This document shows positions 10,992 through 22,486 of a stretch of DNA of 64,000 nt, piece after piece (position 1 is the first letter of the stretch; each line of letters begins with the position of its first letter). The notes under the pieces were generated by a model, which was given only the letters and a program-made list of their open reading frames with translations, was not told where the DNA came from and did not search any database. The stretch comes from Pelomyxa schiedti (lineage: Eukaryota; Evosea; Pelobiontida; Pelomyxidae). Where the stretch lies: assembly GCA_020536535.1 (NCBI GenBank), contig JAHLWZ010000530.1, positions 158,384 through 222,383 on the forward strand, in the 5' to 3' direction. Made by a program: the position numbers and the translations under genes.

Positions 10992-13004
10992 ATGAGATCT
11001 GCCCTTTGTGCGGTTGGGCTTTGTTTGTGCTTGTGGCTGTCCGTGTGTGCAGGATCCGCCACAATTAATGCTGTTACGGACATTCCTGGTGTCGGTATGT
11101 CTCTTCTCCCCTTGGCCCACGGTCTGACCTTTTTTTTTTGTTAGACCCATCAGAGTACACTTTTTCAATGTACTCTGGATATGTTGGTGTTGGTGATGCT
11201 TCGCTTGGCCACAGATTGTTTTTTTACATTGTGGAGAGCCAGCGTGATCCTGCCAACGACCCAGTTATTGTAAAAATTGGTGGGGGGCCAGGTTGCTCAG
11301 CCGTTGGGGAGGGGTTCTTTGAAGTGGGACCCTTTGTAGCGGAGCCGGATGGCGAATCCCTCAGAGTTAATCAGTGGAGTTATAACACAGTTGCCAACGT
11401 ATGCTATAATAAAGGGTAGGATAAGTATTGTATTGAATTACGAGTAATAATTCTCCCCCTATTTTTATGTAACCTGCTCCATTAAGCTGATTTATTTGGA
11501 CTCTCCTTGTGGTACTGGCTTCAGCAAGGTACTTCCTCAATTATGTATTATTCAATCTAAAGTTCACAAGCCGACAATCGCTGGAAATATAGTCACTTCT
11601 GATAGCGTAGCTACCTCAGAAGCCTTTGATTTTCTGACCCAATTTTTTTCTGTTTTAAGACCCGATTGGATAACTAAGTATCATCCTTTCACTTAATATT
11701 AAGTTGTTAATCATTACAGTCCCCTTTGGTTAATTGGGGGGAGTTATTGTGGTCACTACCTTCCTCAGGTTCCCTTTTTTTCTTTTTTTTTTCTTCTTCT
11801 TTTCTACCACCCTTTTGCATCGCTAAATGGCTCCCAAGTTAGCCAACTACATCCTCGAACACAATGGAGAAAACGGGACAAAGTTAAATTTTGCCGGGTT
11901 AGTGAAGAGAGCTTTTTCTTTTTTGGCCAACCCACAACTATCAGATTTACACTTGGAAATCCTCTCACTGATTTAGCCTATGACCAGTTTGCTCAAATTG
12001 TTGTCGCACTTGACTTCACACTGTACCTAATGCTACTTTTCAGGATACTCTTTATACCCACACAATTATTTCCTCTCAGACATATAATTCGGCTGTAGCC
12101 AATTGTGATTTTTCCATCGAGGGATTACTGGTGCCGCCCCCTTTGAAGAGCAAATGCACAGTTGATAACCAACAATATATCAAGCTCTTAATCTCAAATA
12201 GGCAGCCCTTCTTTCTATAATGACTGAAATGGGGAATATCGATTCTTATGAACTCTATGGAAATCCTTGCACTGACAATGTACCTCTCATTCTAGATCTC
12301 ATTGATGAGCAAATTTATTCTAATAAGAGGTAATTTTTGCAGGAAACAATTTGGGCAAAACCTCAGCCATATTACCAACCCTGTATAGATTCTTTTGTTG
12401 AAGCTTGTAAGCTTACTGTTCTACAATTAATCTCTCAACTCAACTCTCCCCCAAGATATGAATAGAGCTGATGTGCAAAAAGCCTTCAACATTGATGGCA
12501 CTGTAGTTTTTTCACAGTGCAACATGGATGTATGCGACCCTCTTCTATTCCCTTATTAACACTCACCAAGACTTTCACTTTCTGGAATGCAGATGACTTT
12601 GCTCGCAGCATGCTCCCTCTGTGGGCCACTCTCCCGGAATCTGGAATCAACATTTTAGTTTATGGAGGCGACGTGGACGACGTGATACCAACCTCGGGAA
12701 CTAGAGCCTGGGTTGATGGCCTAGCACTTCCGGAGGTATCTAGCTGGAAGCCATGGCTAGTTGAGGGTTTGGTGAGTAAATGCCTATTCCGTCTTGTTGC
12801 CATTTGGTTTACACTGATGGAAGGTTTCTGGTTACTCACACCACTACCAAGGCCTTACATTCGCCACAGTGAAAAATGCAGGGTACACGATCTCCACCCA
12901 TTTCAACCACCTAATTTAAAGCACAACACAGGCACATGGTTGCGTACTGCCAACCCAAAACCACATTCCACATGTGGAGCAACTTCATAGCCGGCCAGTT
13001 CTAA
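10992..13004 (+). CDS. serine carboxypeptidase (peptidase family S10)
   Basis: Secreted or lysosomal exopeptidase that removes C-terminal residues at acid pH (family knowledge). The ATG at 10992 opens a signal peptide (hydrophobic LCLCLWLSVCAG). Conserved blocks follow in family order: the oxyanion region GGGPGCSAVGEG, YLDSPCGTGFSK, the nucleophile block GGSYCGHYLPQ (catalytic Ser; usual form GESYGGHY), TLGNPLTDLAYD, the catalytic Asp in GGDVDDVIPTSGTR, and the catalytic His in NAGHMVAY. The full triad is therefore present. Many short introns are needed, among them 11095-11144, 11399-11486, 11678-11719 and one starting at 11769; the final exon reads to TAA at 13002-13004. Some donors between 12000 and 12400 have alternatives. 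The Glu-to-Gly change next to the nucleophile Ser is unusual, since that Glu normally takes part in substrate carboxylate binding. Confidence 0.85.
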
Positions 13005-13116
13005 GTTTACCTACACAATCCACATCACCCAAAAGAGGGAAAAAAAAACGAACAGGGAAGCAGGCCTTTTTTTGTTTGTTTCTTTTTTGTTCTTGTGAAA
13101 CCTGGAGCTTTTTGGG

Positions 13117-15022
13117 GTGTCGTCACGAGCCACGACAAGGCACCTGATACGAGGCAGGTGGAGGCTACTCATTCTTTTTGTAGTCGTTGCGTACCTCGGC
13201 GTTACACTGTGGTTTCTCTACTCAACCCTGCATCCCATGTCGGCCACTCCCACGATTGATACTGTTATCACTACTACTACTACTACAACAACCACGACAA
13301 CCAACGGCGACGATAACGAGGGCCATGACGGTTCGGGGGCGAAGGGACACGACCATGGCCCAGGCACAAAAGTGGATGTTGGGCTGAATGAGAATGATGG
13401 GACGGCGGCAGAGGTCACTGGTGAGACTGACATAAACAAGGGGGGTACTGCTGCTGCTGTTGCTGCAACTGTGCCAAATATTATGCACCCTAGAGTGCAT
13501 GTGTTTTATTACCCTTGGTACGCTTCTATGGAGTATGATGGGAGGTGGTCACACTGGAACCACAGAATACTTCCTCACTGGAACCCAGTCACTGCTAAGG
13601 GGGTGTGCTCTTTTGTCCTCTTCTTTCGTTTGCTTTTGTTCATAAGAAGCTTGTTACCTGCAGTTATAACATTCTCCCTGAGTTTCAATTTTTAGTCACT
13701 GATTGGTTTCTTAGTTCCCGACAGGGTTCAATTACAACCCTCCTGATGACATAGGAGCAAACTTCTACCCAGCACTTGGTCCATATTCATCAAGAAATGA
13801 GGTTCACACCATCTGCTTTTTTGCTTTCCCCAATTCACACTTTACAAGTAGACAGTAATTGCACAGCATATGTCTGACCTTTCCGGCTATATTGTGGTTG
13901 TATCGTGGTGGGGAATACCATCCCGGCGTGTATGTCCTCACGGAAATTCGTAAATTTAAATTGACACCCACTGTTTTAGGCTAGTGCCGACGGGGAAGGG
14001 TATACTACAGATACAGTAATGCCCCTTCTGTTGAGTGCAGCAGAGACTGCTGGATGTAAACTGGCAATCCACCTGGAACCGTATCCTGGCAGATCTGCCT
14101 CTACTGTGAAGGAAGATCTTAAATATATTTCTAAGCAGTATGGAAAGCACCCGGCCTTCTATCGCACTCCTGATACCCACTTGCCCGTGGTTTATGTGTA
14201 TGTTACATATTTTGAGGTACATAAATGTAAGCATTTTTAAGGTACGATTCTTACCAAACTGAAGCAAGTGAATGGGCAACGCTACTCAAAGTTGATGGCA
14301 GTAGATCAATTAGGGGGACTGACCATGATGCAATCATGCTGGCTTTGCTTGTTGAGCAAAAGGACTGGTTACTGGTTTCGGCCGGCTTTGATGGTGTCTA
14401 CACTTACTTTGCTGTACGGTTTCATACCAATACTGTACGTTAAATTAATCTTACATAGGCAGATGGATTTACATATGGATCATCAAGGCATAACTGGGAA
14501 TCCATTGCAACAAAAGCTAAAACAGAAGATTGCTTCCTCTCCCTGAGTGTCGGTCCAGGATATATTGATACAAGAATAAGACCATGTACTCCTTTTTTTT
14601 TTTGGGAGAATTGCTAAACATTAATGCCAAATGTCACTAGGGAATGATGCCAACACACATTCAAGGAAAAACGGTGCGTATTATGAAGATGCATGGAGAG
14701 CAGCAACTTCCACGCAACCTGGTATGGTCTAAATACAAAAAATTATTTCAACATTCTCACTGAGGCACCAGATTTCATTTCTGTAACAAGTTACAATGAG
14801 TGGCATGAAGGTAGAACCTAAAATTCAAAAAAACCAGCTCACTTAACACGAATTCAAGGAACTCAAATAGAAGCCGCTGTTCCAAAAAAAATAGGCACCT
14901 CAGTCAACCCCACGTTCGAAAGTGGATACACATACTCGGACTATCAACCCCATGAGCCGGATTTCTACCTTACAACAACCAGAAACCACGCAATGCAATT
15001 TGACCCTCCAAACAAAACGTGA
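13117..15022 (+). CDS. GH99 family glycosidase (endo-alpha-1,2-mannosidase-like)
   Basis: Golgi-type type II membrane glycosidase of family GH99, whose animal member MANEA cleaves glucosylated mannose from N-glycans. The N-terminus has a basic cytoplasmic stretch and one membrane anchor (LLILFVVVAYLGVTLWFLY), then a Thr/Asp/Gly-rich stem. The catalytic domain has FYYPWY, SHWNHRILPHWNP, NPPDDIGANFYPALGPYSS, VVVSWWG, VYDSYQTEASEW, YTYFA-ADGFTYGSS, and the hallmark YNEWHEGTQIE with its acidic residues. At least seven introns are needed. The frame ends at 15020-15022. No ATG lies in frame before the anchor: the frame is open from about 13099 to an ATG at 13238, which would lose the anchor. Either an upstream start exon is missed or a non-AUG codon (GTG at 13117) is used. 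The gene converges with the DUF2961 gene, 55 bp away. Confidence 0.85.
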
Positions 15023-15077
15023 AAATGAAAGTGTTGGATGCTTCCAAATAATTTAGATCACTTTACTGTTGCACAAA

Positions 15078-17088
15078 TTACCAGGTATAAACCCAGGAAT
15101 AGCTGGTAACATTGGAAGCCATAGGTGAGCCATTCAGTGTACCTCCTGATTCTATCATGCACTTAATTCCGGAGGCATCATACATTTCACCATTCCTCCA
15201 TACTGTTTTTGTGTTCATAATAAACAAAATCTAGGGGGACTGTGCACACCAAGTCTGAATCCGTCACTGAACATGATTGGGTCCGATTCATGGAATCTGT
15301 ATGCGGACCACTGTGCTAAGTCATTGTCATTTCCGTTGTGTGTGTATCCACTGACGGGCATGTCTGGTTCCGTAAATTAAGCACAAAGGGAATTGGTATC
15401 GGCGTATTGGTTGGAATTTCGTACGGAATTCTCCTGCATTGAAGTACCACCCGCTATCATAATAGTCTTCAGTTCCAGTACTAAGCACAATGCCTGACAT
15501 TGTGAATCAAAATGCAGTGGGTATGAAGTTACCTGGGAACTTGGTGTAAGTATTTGTGTACATATGGAAGCAGCCTTCTAAGAAGCTAAACAGGGATTAG
15601 AACAATGAAGTCTTTTCGACTGAAACACACTTCCAATTGCCACTTTCAACCATGAGAGTAGACATAAAGTGCATGCCATTCCCTGAGGGCACATTGACCT
15701 AAACCTTGTTGTTTGGTGGATGGGCTAAAAAAGAAAAAAAAACCATTTCCACGAAGTCCAGAGCATCATAGGTTCCTTCTACAATAAACTGACGGAGTCT
15801 AGAGGTCTGTGGGAGCTGGACACCGAGGAAGTTGAGAGGAATATCTAGCTAGGGTTAAAAGAAAGGATCCTCTCACGAAGTTGGCACACACTTGCACCAC
15901 CACGAACAATCATGTAGAGACTCCAGCAAGTATTTGGGTGTTGTATTGTTACTCGGATGCTAGATGAAAAAGGAACCCGGAAATTCCAGAACCAGGCAGC
16001 ATCGAGAGCTCCTTTGCCAAACCTGAATGAGTGTAAACTCTCATTTTTTGGAAGGAAAGAGGAAAGTAACCAAATAGTTCCCCAAGGTGCTTGCTGAAAT
16101 TACATATTAGTAATTCAAATATCTAAATGTTTTGCGGCATACGGAGTCATCAAATCCAACACCACAAGCCATTGCCGGTGAAAAAGCAATACTGGCTTCT
16201 TCCTCTTCATCTACATAATAGCGCACCTGTGCTTTGCGTTAGTTAAAGAGTACCCCCTCTATTGAAATACAATGAGATCTTTTTCGTTCCCGTCTGGCTA
16301 AAAGTGTGTTAGCATTAATTGTTTGGTGGGGTGTTACAATTGTCATCCAAAAGTGTGTCATTGCCCCGTATTGCCCTGCATCGTGTGAGGGGATTGTCAA
16401 TGTGAAAACGAAGAACCAGAAGCAAGCCAATGCTGATAGAGAGTGGTTTCAGTTGGTGTTACAACACCCTGAGAATAGCCAAAACCAAATGTCAAATCGT
16501 TCACTGAAGGGTCATCACATCTAATGAAATAAGAGGAAGAATTTGATAAGAGTGAATGATTACTTGCAAAGCCTTTGCACAGTTGGATAGGATGCACCGC
16601 AGTACACTCCTCCAGGTACATCAACATACCCGAGGCACTGATAGTAGTTGCTAATCAAAGGGGTGAGAGGAAAAAAACCTTTTTGTAATCAAGTGACTTG
16701 GGGTCCGAAACATAGTTTGGTTGGTCAGAGCTTGTATACTTTTCACCTGTGGCAGCTGTCCTACAATTTATCCCCAACTTCAAGTAAAAAAGAAAAAGTA
16801 AATGTGGGATGCCAGGAGACTGGAAAAAATAAACAGAGGGAGCAAAGCCAACCTGCGTGAAAAGGTCGACTGTGTTGTTGGTTTCAATTTGTGGATTGCA
16901 ATTCTTCTTGATAGAGTGGCAAAAGTCGGTGCACGATTGTCCCTGGTTGCTCTGCCCAAGAACTCCCCATTAGATAGGACTTTAATTTTTCATTTCAACA
17001 GCGCTACCATGTAGTAGGTAGATTCAGCAATGGAGTACATCCCAAAACACATAACCACCCAACCAACAACCCCTAGGTGCCCAGCCAT
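15078..17088 (-). CDS. secreted Cys-rich / DUF2961 (GH172-related) protein
   Basis: Predicted secreted protein. The ATG at 17088 opens a signal peptide ([18 protein letters not shown]). An N-terminal domain rich in Cys ([14 protein letters not shown], then further Cys up to about residue 110) precedes a DUF2961 domain: [94 protein letters not shown], and the terminal SYSWVYTW before TAA at 15078. DUF2961 includes GH172 enzymes acting on fructofuranose or arabinofuranose linkages (established); the substrate here is unknown. The gene has about ten or more introns, for example one of about 45 nt near 16220-16265 before VRYYVDEEE. The N-terminal Cys domain is not one I can name. Confidence 0.78.
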
Positions 17089-17269
17089 GATTTTTTTTTA
17101 AAGTTTCGTTGTGTAAACGGCCGGTGGTGCCTCTTACCAGAAAGCTGGATGGACTTCGAAGACCAGAAACTGATGAATGGGTGGTTTTGGATTTGGCATC
17201 AGGAGGGAGGAATCCGACCGCTGGGGAATGTCGTTAAAACGGAAAGCAATTTTTGGCCTTGGGCTTGAA

Positions 17270-17472
17270 TAAAAGTGGGAAAAAGTGCTTGGCCTTGGGC
17301 TTGAGACTTGAGAGGAGGAGTGTAAGGCGGAAGTAACAAAATCGTGGCACCTAATTACAAAGGGGAAAATTAGGCACAAGATTAGAACTGGAAATTACCT
17401 TGGACTTCTTGCTTGACCTCTTGAAATCGAGACAAAGTTGTAAAAGTGGGAAAAAGTGCTTGGCCTTGGGCT
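17270..17472. repeat. two identical 32-bp direct repeats
   Basis: The same 32 bases occur at 17270-17301 and 17441-17472, starting TAAAAGTGGG and ending GGCCTTGGGCT. Extra partial copies of GGCCTTGGGCTTGA lie just upstream. The region is the 5' flank of the DUF2961 gene (minus strand). No gene is seen between 17090 and 17820. Confidence 0.7.
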
Positions 17473-17823
17473 CGAAAGTTGTAATTACACAAATGCTAGA
17501 TCAAGCAGGGTATGCAGTTTCCAGCGGTGGTAGAAAGGATACTAGGTAGCTCCATTCAGTTGGCAGCAAACAGCTACGAGATTAGTTATTAGTGCATTGC
17601 CATGAGCGATTAATTGCAAAACGAAATACCATGAAAAAAAACCCACAACAAAAAACAAGTGGTAAGTACGGCTGTAATACCTGTGTTTTGTTGCTGGTAC
17701 CGGTGGCTGGTTTTTGATTTTCTGACTCGATTTGTTTGTTTTACAAAATAATGCGGATCTGGATCCCAGAGAATTAAAAGGCGCGAAACAGTAATTAAAA
17801 AGCAACTGTGCAGTTGAGCTATT

Positions 17824-19245
17824 TTAATTTTTGGTAATTCTACGATGGTGCGTACTCAATGCCGTGCCGACGTACAACGAAATAAACCTGATGTTGCGCA
17901 CATTGTTGGTGCCGGCGAATTCGAAGTAGTTGGATCTTGTGCCAATATTCACAGTCGCAGTGTTGAGGAGGTTCAGAAGTTTGGTCGAAGGCTGGAGAAC
18001 TGGGGAGCCTTTTTGGTTTTTTTTGGGAGGATCACGCTCGACCTGTTCCTCAGTACTTATTTTTTGCACCTCGTCTCTACTGCCCCAATAATCATCACTC
18101 GTTTGGTATGTGCTCATGGCGCAGTGCGAATTTTGGGACTGCCCAAACTTTTTCGGTGTGCACACGATCAAAAAACGAGCGTTTTTCTGGGAAAACAGTG
18201 TGCACACAGTTTGCAGCACGCCAACGGCCAACAGACACACCAATGTGCTTCCCACCCCAAAAAAATCAGGCACAGCCTGGACCATTTTTTTGTTTTTGTC
18301 GATTTGGGTCCGATCGGACTTTCTACACTCTTTCACGCGCGAGATGGTTCGGTCCTGAATGCTTTGTGATGTTGTTCAGGACCGTGTGTGTTTGAGTGCA
18401 TTTTCTTATACTAGGGCTTGTTTCTGCTAAAAGTGAAAGACATCCGATTCTCAAACACCGGATTTGGGGTGGGATCCCTTTTCTCGGCGGGCTCTGTATC
18501 TGGTTTGGTAGGTTGTTTGGGAGGGCAGTTGGGTTGTTTGAGAGTGTTGTTGTTTCTTCCTTTTTTTCTGCGTGGGTGTTTCTGGCTGCTGATTGTCAGG
18601 CTGCAAATGTGAAGATGGTGGGGAATATCCCTGAGGGTGGTGAAGGGATTGAACTCCTACTTGTGGAGTGGGAAGCTGTTCCATGAGAGACAGAGGTGGT
18701 GGTGTTTGGGGAATGGATTGTGGTGGAGTTGGAGGAGGAGGAACAGGCAGTGGTGGAGGAATAGGCTGTTGTTGTGTTTGAGCTGGGGTTGTTGAAAGGG
18801 TTTCACTATGGAAATCTAGTGTTTCTTGTGGCACAGGAACATCTGTACTTGAAGGTGGAGGACGCTGTGCAGATGAATAAATAGGACATTGTAGAGAGAG
18901 ACACTGTGAGGGAACAATGAAAAAAAACATTGTTATTGCTGAAAGTGGTAACACTGTGTGATTCTGGTGGATATCAGTCTGCCATGGATCAGGAGGCTGT
19001 TGAGACATTGGTTGCAGTCCAAACTCTTGATTAACAGTGTCTGTTAACACCAGAGCATGAGGTAGATTGACAGAGATCTCCTGTCGTGTCCTTGAATTTG
19101 GGTGTGCATGCCATTGCTCAGAGAGGGTCAATTTTTCTTTACTAGCTTTCTTTTTAGCAAGTTGGAACTGTTCCAGAGAATACTGAGTTGAACTCTGGTG
19201 TATAAGATCACACAAGGTAACAAGTTCCTCAAAGCAGTCTGGCTT
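17824..19245 (-). CDS. Pro/Gln-rich protein of unknown function
   Basis: The best part is about 250 residues (18451-19240), beginning near FEELVTLCDLIHQ and followed by a Lys-rich helix (FQLAKKKASKEKL), long Pro/Gln/Thr-rich stretches (IPPPLPVPPPPTPPQ) and a basic end (TPTQKKRKKQQH). A candidate intron at about 18904-18955 removes a hydrophobic read-through. A further open stretch at 17824-18336 on the same strand may be the C-terminal exons. The phrase FEELVTLCD matches FEALVTLCD in the ankyrin-like protein at 8.3-10.1 kb, so the two may share an N-terminal module. No ATG was found: upstream the frame opens at 19460 without one, so the start is unknown. Function unknown; the basic, Gln-rich composition would fit a nuclear protein, but that is weak. 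Confidence 0.4.
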
Positions 19246-19605
19246 CGCGGTGTTTGTCTTTTCAGGGTTTTGTTAGCTTCTGTGGGCTCGAGAATAAGTC
19301 CCACAGAGGAAGAAAACGAGTGAGAGTGAAGAGAATAAAGGGTTCTCTTGTTTGTTCTCGTCGTTGTTGTAAGGGGATAAAAAGGGAGTGTGTAAAATCT
19401 CGCAGAGCGGTTGTGCGATTGGGTTAAAAGACCACGATGTTCAAATGGATTCTCGGACAAGTGTGCATGTAATCAAAACCGCCTGCCACGTTGTTGTTGC
19501 TGTATTTGTGCGCCCAGCTGCGCTGTGCGCTGATCATTACCTTCGCTGTCTCATTCTGGTAATAGTCCAGATTCGGCTCAGTCCTCAGTCTCTCCAATCA
19601 TCCCG

Positions 19606-19971
19606 CTAAAGTGCGCCAGACTTCAGAGCCTCGCGAGCAAGGCCGAGTTCGTGTACTTTGTGGAAGTACACAGAATCAAAGTGTGCCCACTTCAATCCAC
19701 GTGTGCCTTTTTCATGATGAAGAGGTTTTGAAGAGGTATACATACACCTGTATGGAACATGTTGTTTTTTTCTCTTTCCAGTTGCAAAGAAGGAACAAAA
19801 TGTATGCTGTTTGGTGTTGCTTGTGACTTGTTGGTAGCAGAGGGTGGAGGATTTGTTCAAAAGAGTATGATGTACAATGGGGGGCACATACATCACCCTG
19901 TTAGTCAAAAGTACCCCAGGAAAAGATATAAGATGAAAATTACACACTGCCTGGGTTTGCAGGCAATCCAT
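19606..19971 (-). CDS. possible small protein, unrecognised
   Basis: ATG at 19971 to a stop at 19606, 121 aa, with no low complexity and no recognised domain (contains HTFCSFFATGKRKKQH). It lies between the Pro/Gln-rich gene and the MORN gene. An overlapping 95-residue frame on the plus strand (19759-20046) is about as plausible, so this is a weak call. Apart from it I see nothing between 19460 and 20160. Confidence 0.2.
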   Translation of the reverse strand: MDCLQTQAVCNFHLISFPGVLLTNRVMYVPPIVHHTLLNKSSTLCYQQVTSNTKQHTFCSFFATGKRKKQHVPYRCMYTSSKPLHHEKGTRGLKWAHFDSVYFHKVHELGLAREALKSGAL

Positions 19972-20164
19972 CCCGTTGCCAAAGCAGTCTCAGACAACAA
20001 ACCCTCCTTGGGTCGTGGACCTCACACCTTCCTCCAATCCTGTTGAGAGAAAAAAATGGGAATTTTTCAAAGTGTGTGACACATACATCATGGGTTTTCA
20101 ATGAAGGGCTACAACTTGGCTGTGTTGTGTTTGAAAAAAAATTTCAAAGTGACTTATTATTTTA

Positions 20165-22318
20165 TTAACTGTCAGTTGTGTTTTGATGAGGGAACTCAGA
20201 GTCCTTGCCATGCTTTCCACAGGTGTTGTCATGTGACCACTCACCTTGGTACGTGTTCCCATTGGCATACTTGCACACACCATAGCCCTCCCTCACATTG
20301 TTGAGCCAGTGGCCAGAGTACTCGCTCCCATCAGGCCACTTGTACACCCCTGTGCCCTCCCTCTTGTCCTTCCTCCAGTCACCATGATACACATGCCCGT
20401 TGGTGTATTTGCACACACCCTTTCCCTCCCTCTGGTCAGCGACCATGTCACCATTGTACACTCCGCGGCCGAGATAGGTGTACTCCCCTTTGCCATCCAT
20501 CTTGTCATTCTTCCAGTCACCTGTGTACTTGTTCCCATTCGCGTAGTTGCACGTTCCACGGCCCTCTCTGCGGTTATCCACCCAGTCTCCTTCGTACACT
20601 GCTCCATCACCCCACTTGAATGTGCCCTTGCCATACCACGCATCGTTCTTCCACTCGCCATCATACACTGACCCGCTGATGTACTTGCACACGCCCTTGC
20701 CCTCCCTCTTGTTGTTCTTCATCTCACCCTCGTACACATCACCGTGGCTGTACCTGTATGTGCCGTTCCCTTCCATGGTGTCATTGGTCCAGGTACCTTC
20801 ATAAACATTGCCATTGAAGAAGTTGCACACGCCAAATCCCTCCCTCATGCTGTTTATCCACTCGCCTTCATACACATTGCCATCTGGCCACTTGTACACC
20901 CCATTCCCGTGCCACAGGTCATCCTTCCAGTCACCGTCATACAAGTGGCCATTGGCGTACCTCCCAACGCCCTTCCCGTTCCTCTTGTCGTCCTTCCACA
21001 TGCCCTCATAGGTGTCACCATTCAAGTACTTGCAGACGCCATTCCCCTCCCTGTGGTCATCCTTCAGCTCCCCCTCATACACGGCGCCATTAGAATACCT
21101 GTAGATTCCCTTCCCCTCCATCTTGTCATTCCTCCACTCGCCATCATACTCGTTCCCATTCGCAAACAGGCACACGCCTCGGCCGTGCCTCCCATTCGCA
21201 ACCCACTCTCCATCGTACACATTCCCATCAGGCCAAGCAAACACGCCATTTCCCACCCTGAGGTCTCCCTTCCAGTCGCCATCATAGGAGCACCCGGTGG
21301 AGTAGGTGCACCTGCCCTTCCCGTCCCTCAGCGCCCCCTTCCACTCCCCGTCGTACACGTCTCCTCCCTTGTAAGTGTACACTCCCCTCCCGTTCATTGT
21401 GTCATTCTCCCAGTTCCCATCATACACGGTCCCATCAGAGTACTTGCACACCCCGTGGCCCACCCTCACTCCATCGACCCAGTGGCCCTCGTACACGTGG
21501 CCTGGTGGTGATGATGACACTCCACCTTTGCCTCCTTTGCGGCCTGCACCCCACTTTAGTACGCCTATGCCGTTCCACTTGTCGTTGCTCCACTCGCCAT
21601 CATACACGTCTCCCCCGGCGTACCTGCACACGCCCTTGCCCTCCCTCTTGTCGTCCCTGAACTCGCCCTCATACACACTCACACACTCTCTCTCTTCCTC
21701 CTCCTCTTCCTCATTCCCATTCTCATGACCATCACCACCATGATCCTTGTCTTTCTTCTCCTCACTCCCCTTTCCCACTTCCTCTTCATCTGACCCTGAT
21801 GATGATGATGAAGATGAGCAGGACGATGACGATGATTTGGGGGTCGAGAATGATGACGACGACGAGGAGGAGGAGGTGATGCCGCCTTCGTGGAAGTAGT
21901 AGTACACGCCCGTGCCGTGCATCTTGTCGGCGACCCAGGCGCCGTCGTACTCGTTGCCGTTGGCGTAGAGGCACCTGCCGCGGCCGTGGCGCAGGCCGTG
22001 GGCCCAGTCGCCGTCGTACACCGCGCCGTCGTCCCACGTGAAGGCGCCCTTGCCGTGGTACTCCCCGGTGGCCGGGTCCCTGTCCCCAGAGTACGCCGCG
22101 GCGCTGGTCCGCGTCCGCTTCCTCGTCTTCGTCTTGGTAGTCGCCGGCGCCGGCGCCGTGGCGCCACCACTCCCCTGCGTGGTTGCCATTTCTGGTGTTG
22201 TTGGTGTTGTTGGTGTTGCTGACGGAGGCGAGGCCGCATCGGGTTGTGGTTGATCATCAACCGCGCTCTTGTCGTTGGTGAGGCCTTCTTTGACGTTGTT
22301 GGTGTCGTTGCTGCTCAT
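20165..22318 (-). CDS. MORN-repeat protein with about 24 repeats
   Basis: A single uninterrupted frame of 717 aa from ATG 22318 (three-base context AAA). MORN repeats usually bind membranes or act as rigid rulers at membrane-cytoskeleton contacts. I count about 24 units of the Y-x-G-x-W/E-x(n)-G-x-G form (VYDGEW, EYDGEW, VYEGEL, LYDGDW and so on). The first two and a half units are separated from the rest by an acidic, Ser-rich insert of about 75 residues (Ser runs, then GSDEEEVGKG and EEEEEERE). An extra Gly/Lys/Ser insert breaks one early repeat. The N-terminus (about 85 residues) is Thr/Pro/Lys-rich. There is no catalytic domain: it is not fused to a PIP kinase or SET domain. It is the only long intronless gene in the window. 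The next gene starts about 170 bp away on the other strand. Confidence 0.92.
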   Translation of the reverse strand: MSSNDTNNVKEGLTNDKSAVDDQPQPDAASPPSATPTTPTTPEMATTQGSGGATAPAPATTKTKTRKRTRTSAAAYSGDRDPATGEYHGKGAFTWDDGAVYDGDWAHGLRHGRGRCLYANGNEYDGAWVADKMHGTGVYYYFHEGGITSSSSSSSSFSTPKSSSSSCSSSSSSSGSDEEEVGKGSEEKKDKDHGGDGHENGNEEEEEEERECVSVYEGEFRDDKREGKGVCRYAGGDVYDGEWSNDKWNGIGVLKWGAGRKGGKGGVSSSPPGHVYEGHWVDGVRVGHGVCKYSDGTVYDGNWENDTMNGRGVYTYKGGDVYDGEWKGALRDGKGRCTYSTGCSYDGDWKGDLRVGNGVFAWPDGNVYDGEWVANGRHGRGVCLFANGNEYDGEWRNDKMEGKGIYRYSNGAVYEGELKDDHREGNGVCKYLNGDTYEGMWKDDKRNGKGVGRYANGHLYDGDWKDDLWHGNGVYKWPDGNVYEGEWINSMREGFGVCNFFNGNVYEGTWTNDTMEGNGTYRYSHGDVYEGEMKNNKREGKGVCKYISGSVYDGEWKNDAWYGKGTFKWGDGAVYEGDWVDNRREGRGTCNYANGNKYTGDWKNDKMDGKGEYTYLGRGVYNGDMVADQREGKGVCKYTNGHVYHGDWRKDKREGTGVYKWPDGSEYSGHWLNNVREGYGVCKYANGNTYQGEWSHDNTCGKHGKDSEFPHQNTTDS

Positions 22319-22486
22319 TTTTTTGTTTGAAACTTTCTTTGATTGATCCCAACTTAGAAGGAAAAATCTGTGCGGGGAAACCAAGAGTTGGGAGCTTCCA
22401 AAGAGGGATGCACGTGGCGCCTGGGAATTCATTCTCATTGACCAAAGTTCTTCATCAGAGCTTCGGACCAACCGTCCCAGACTCTG

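Noticed and set aside
17845-18369. 174-residue protein on the plus strand
   Set aside because: It starts with ATG but has no recognised motif, and the minus strand continues the Pro/Gln-rich gene; kept as undecided and not listed.
20246-21728. Long open frames on the plus strand (up to 255 codons) opposite the MORN gene
   Set aside because: They are Pro/His/Val-rich shadows caused by the regular MORN codons; the minus frame has clear repeats.
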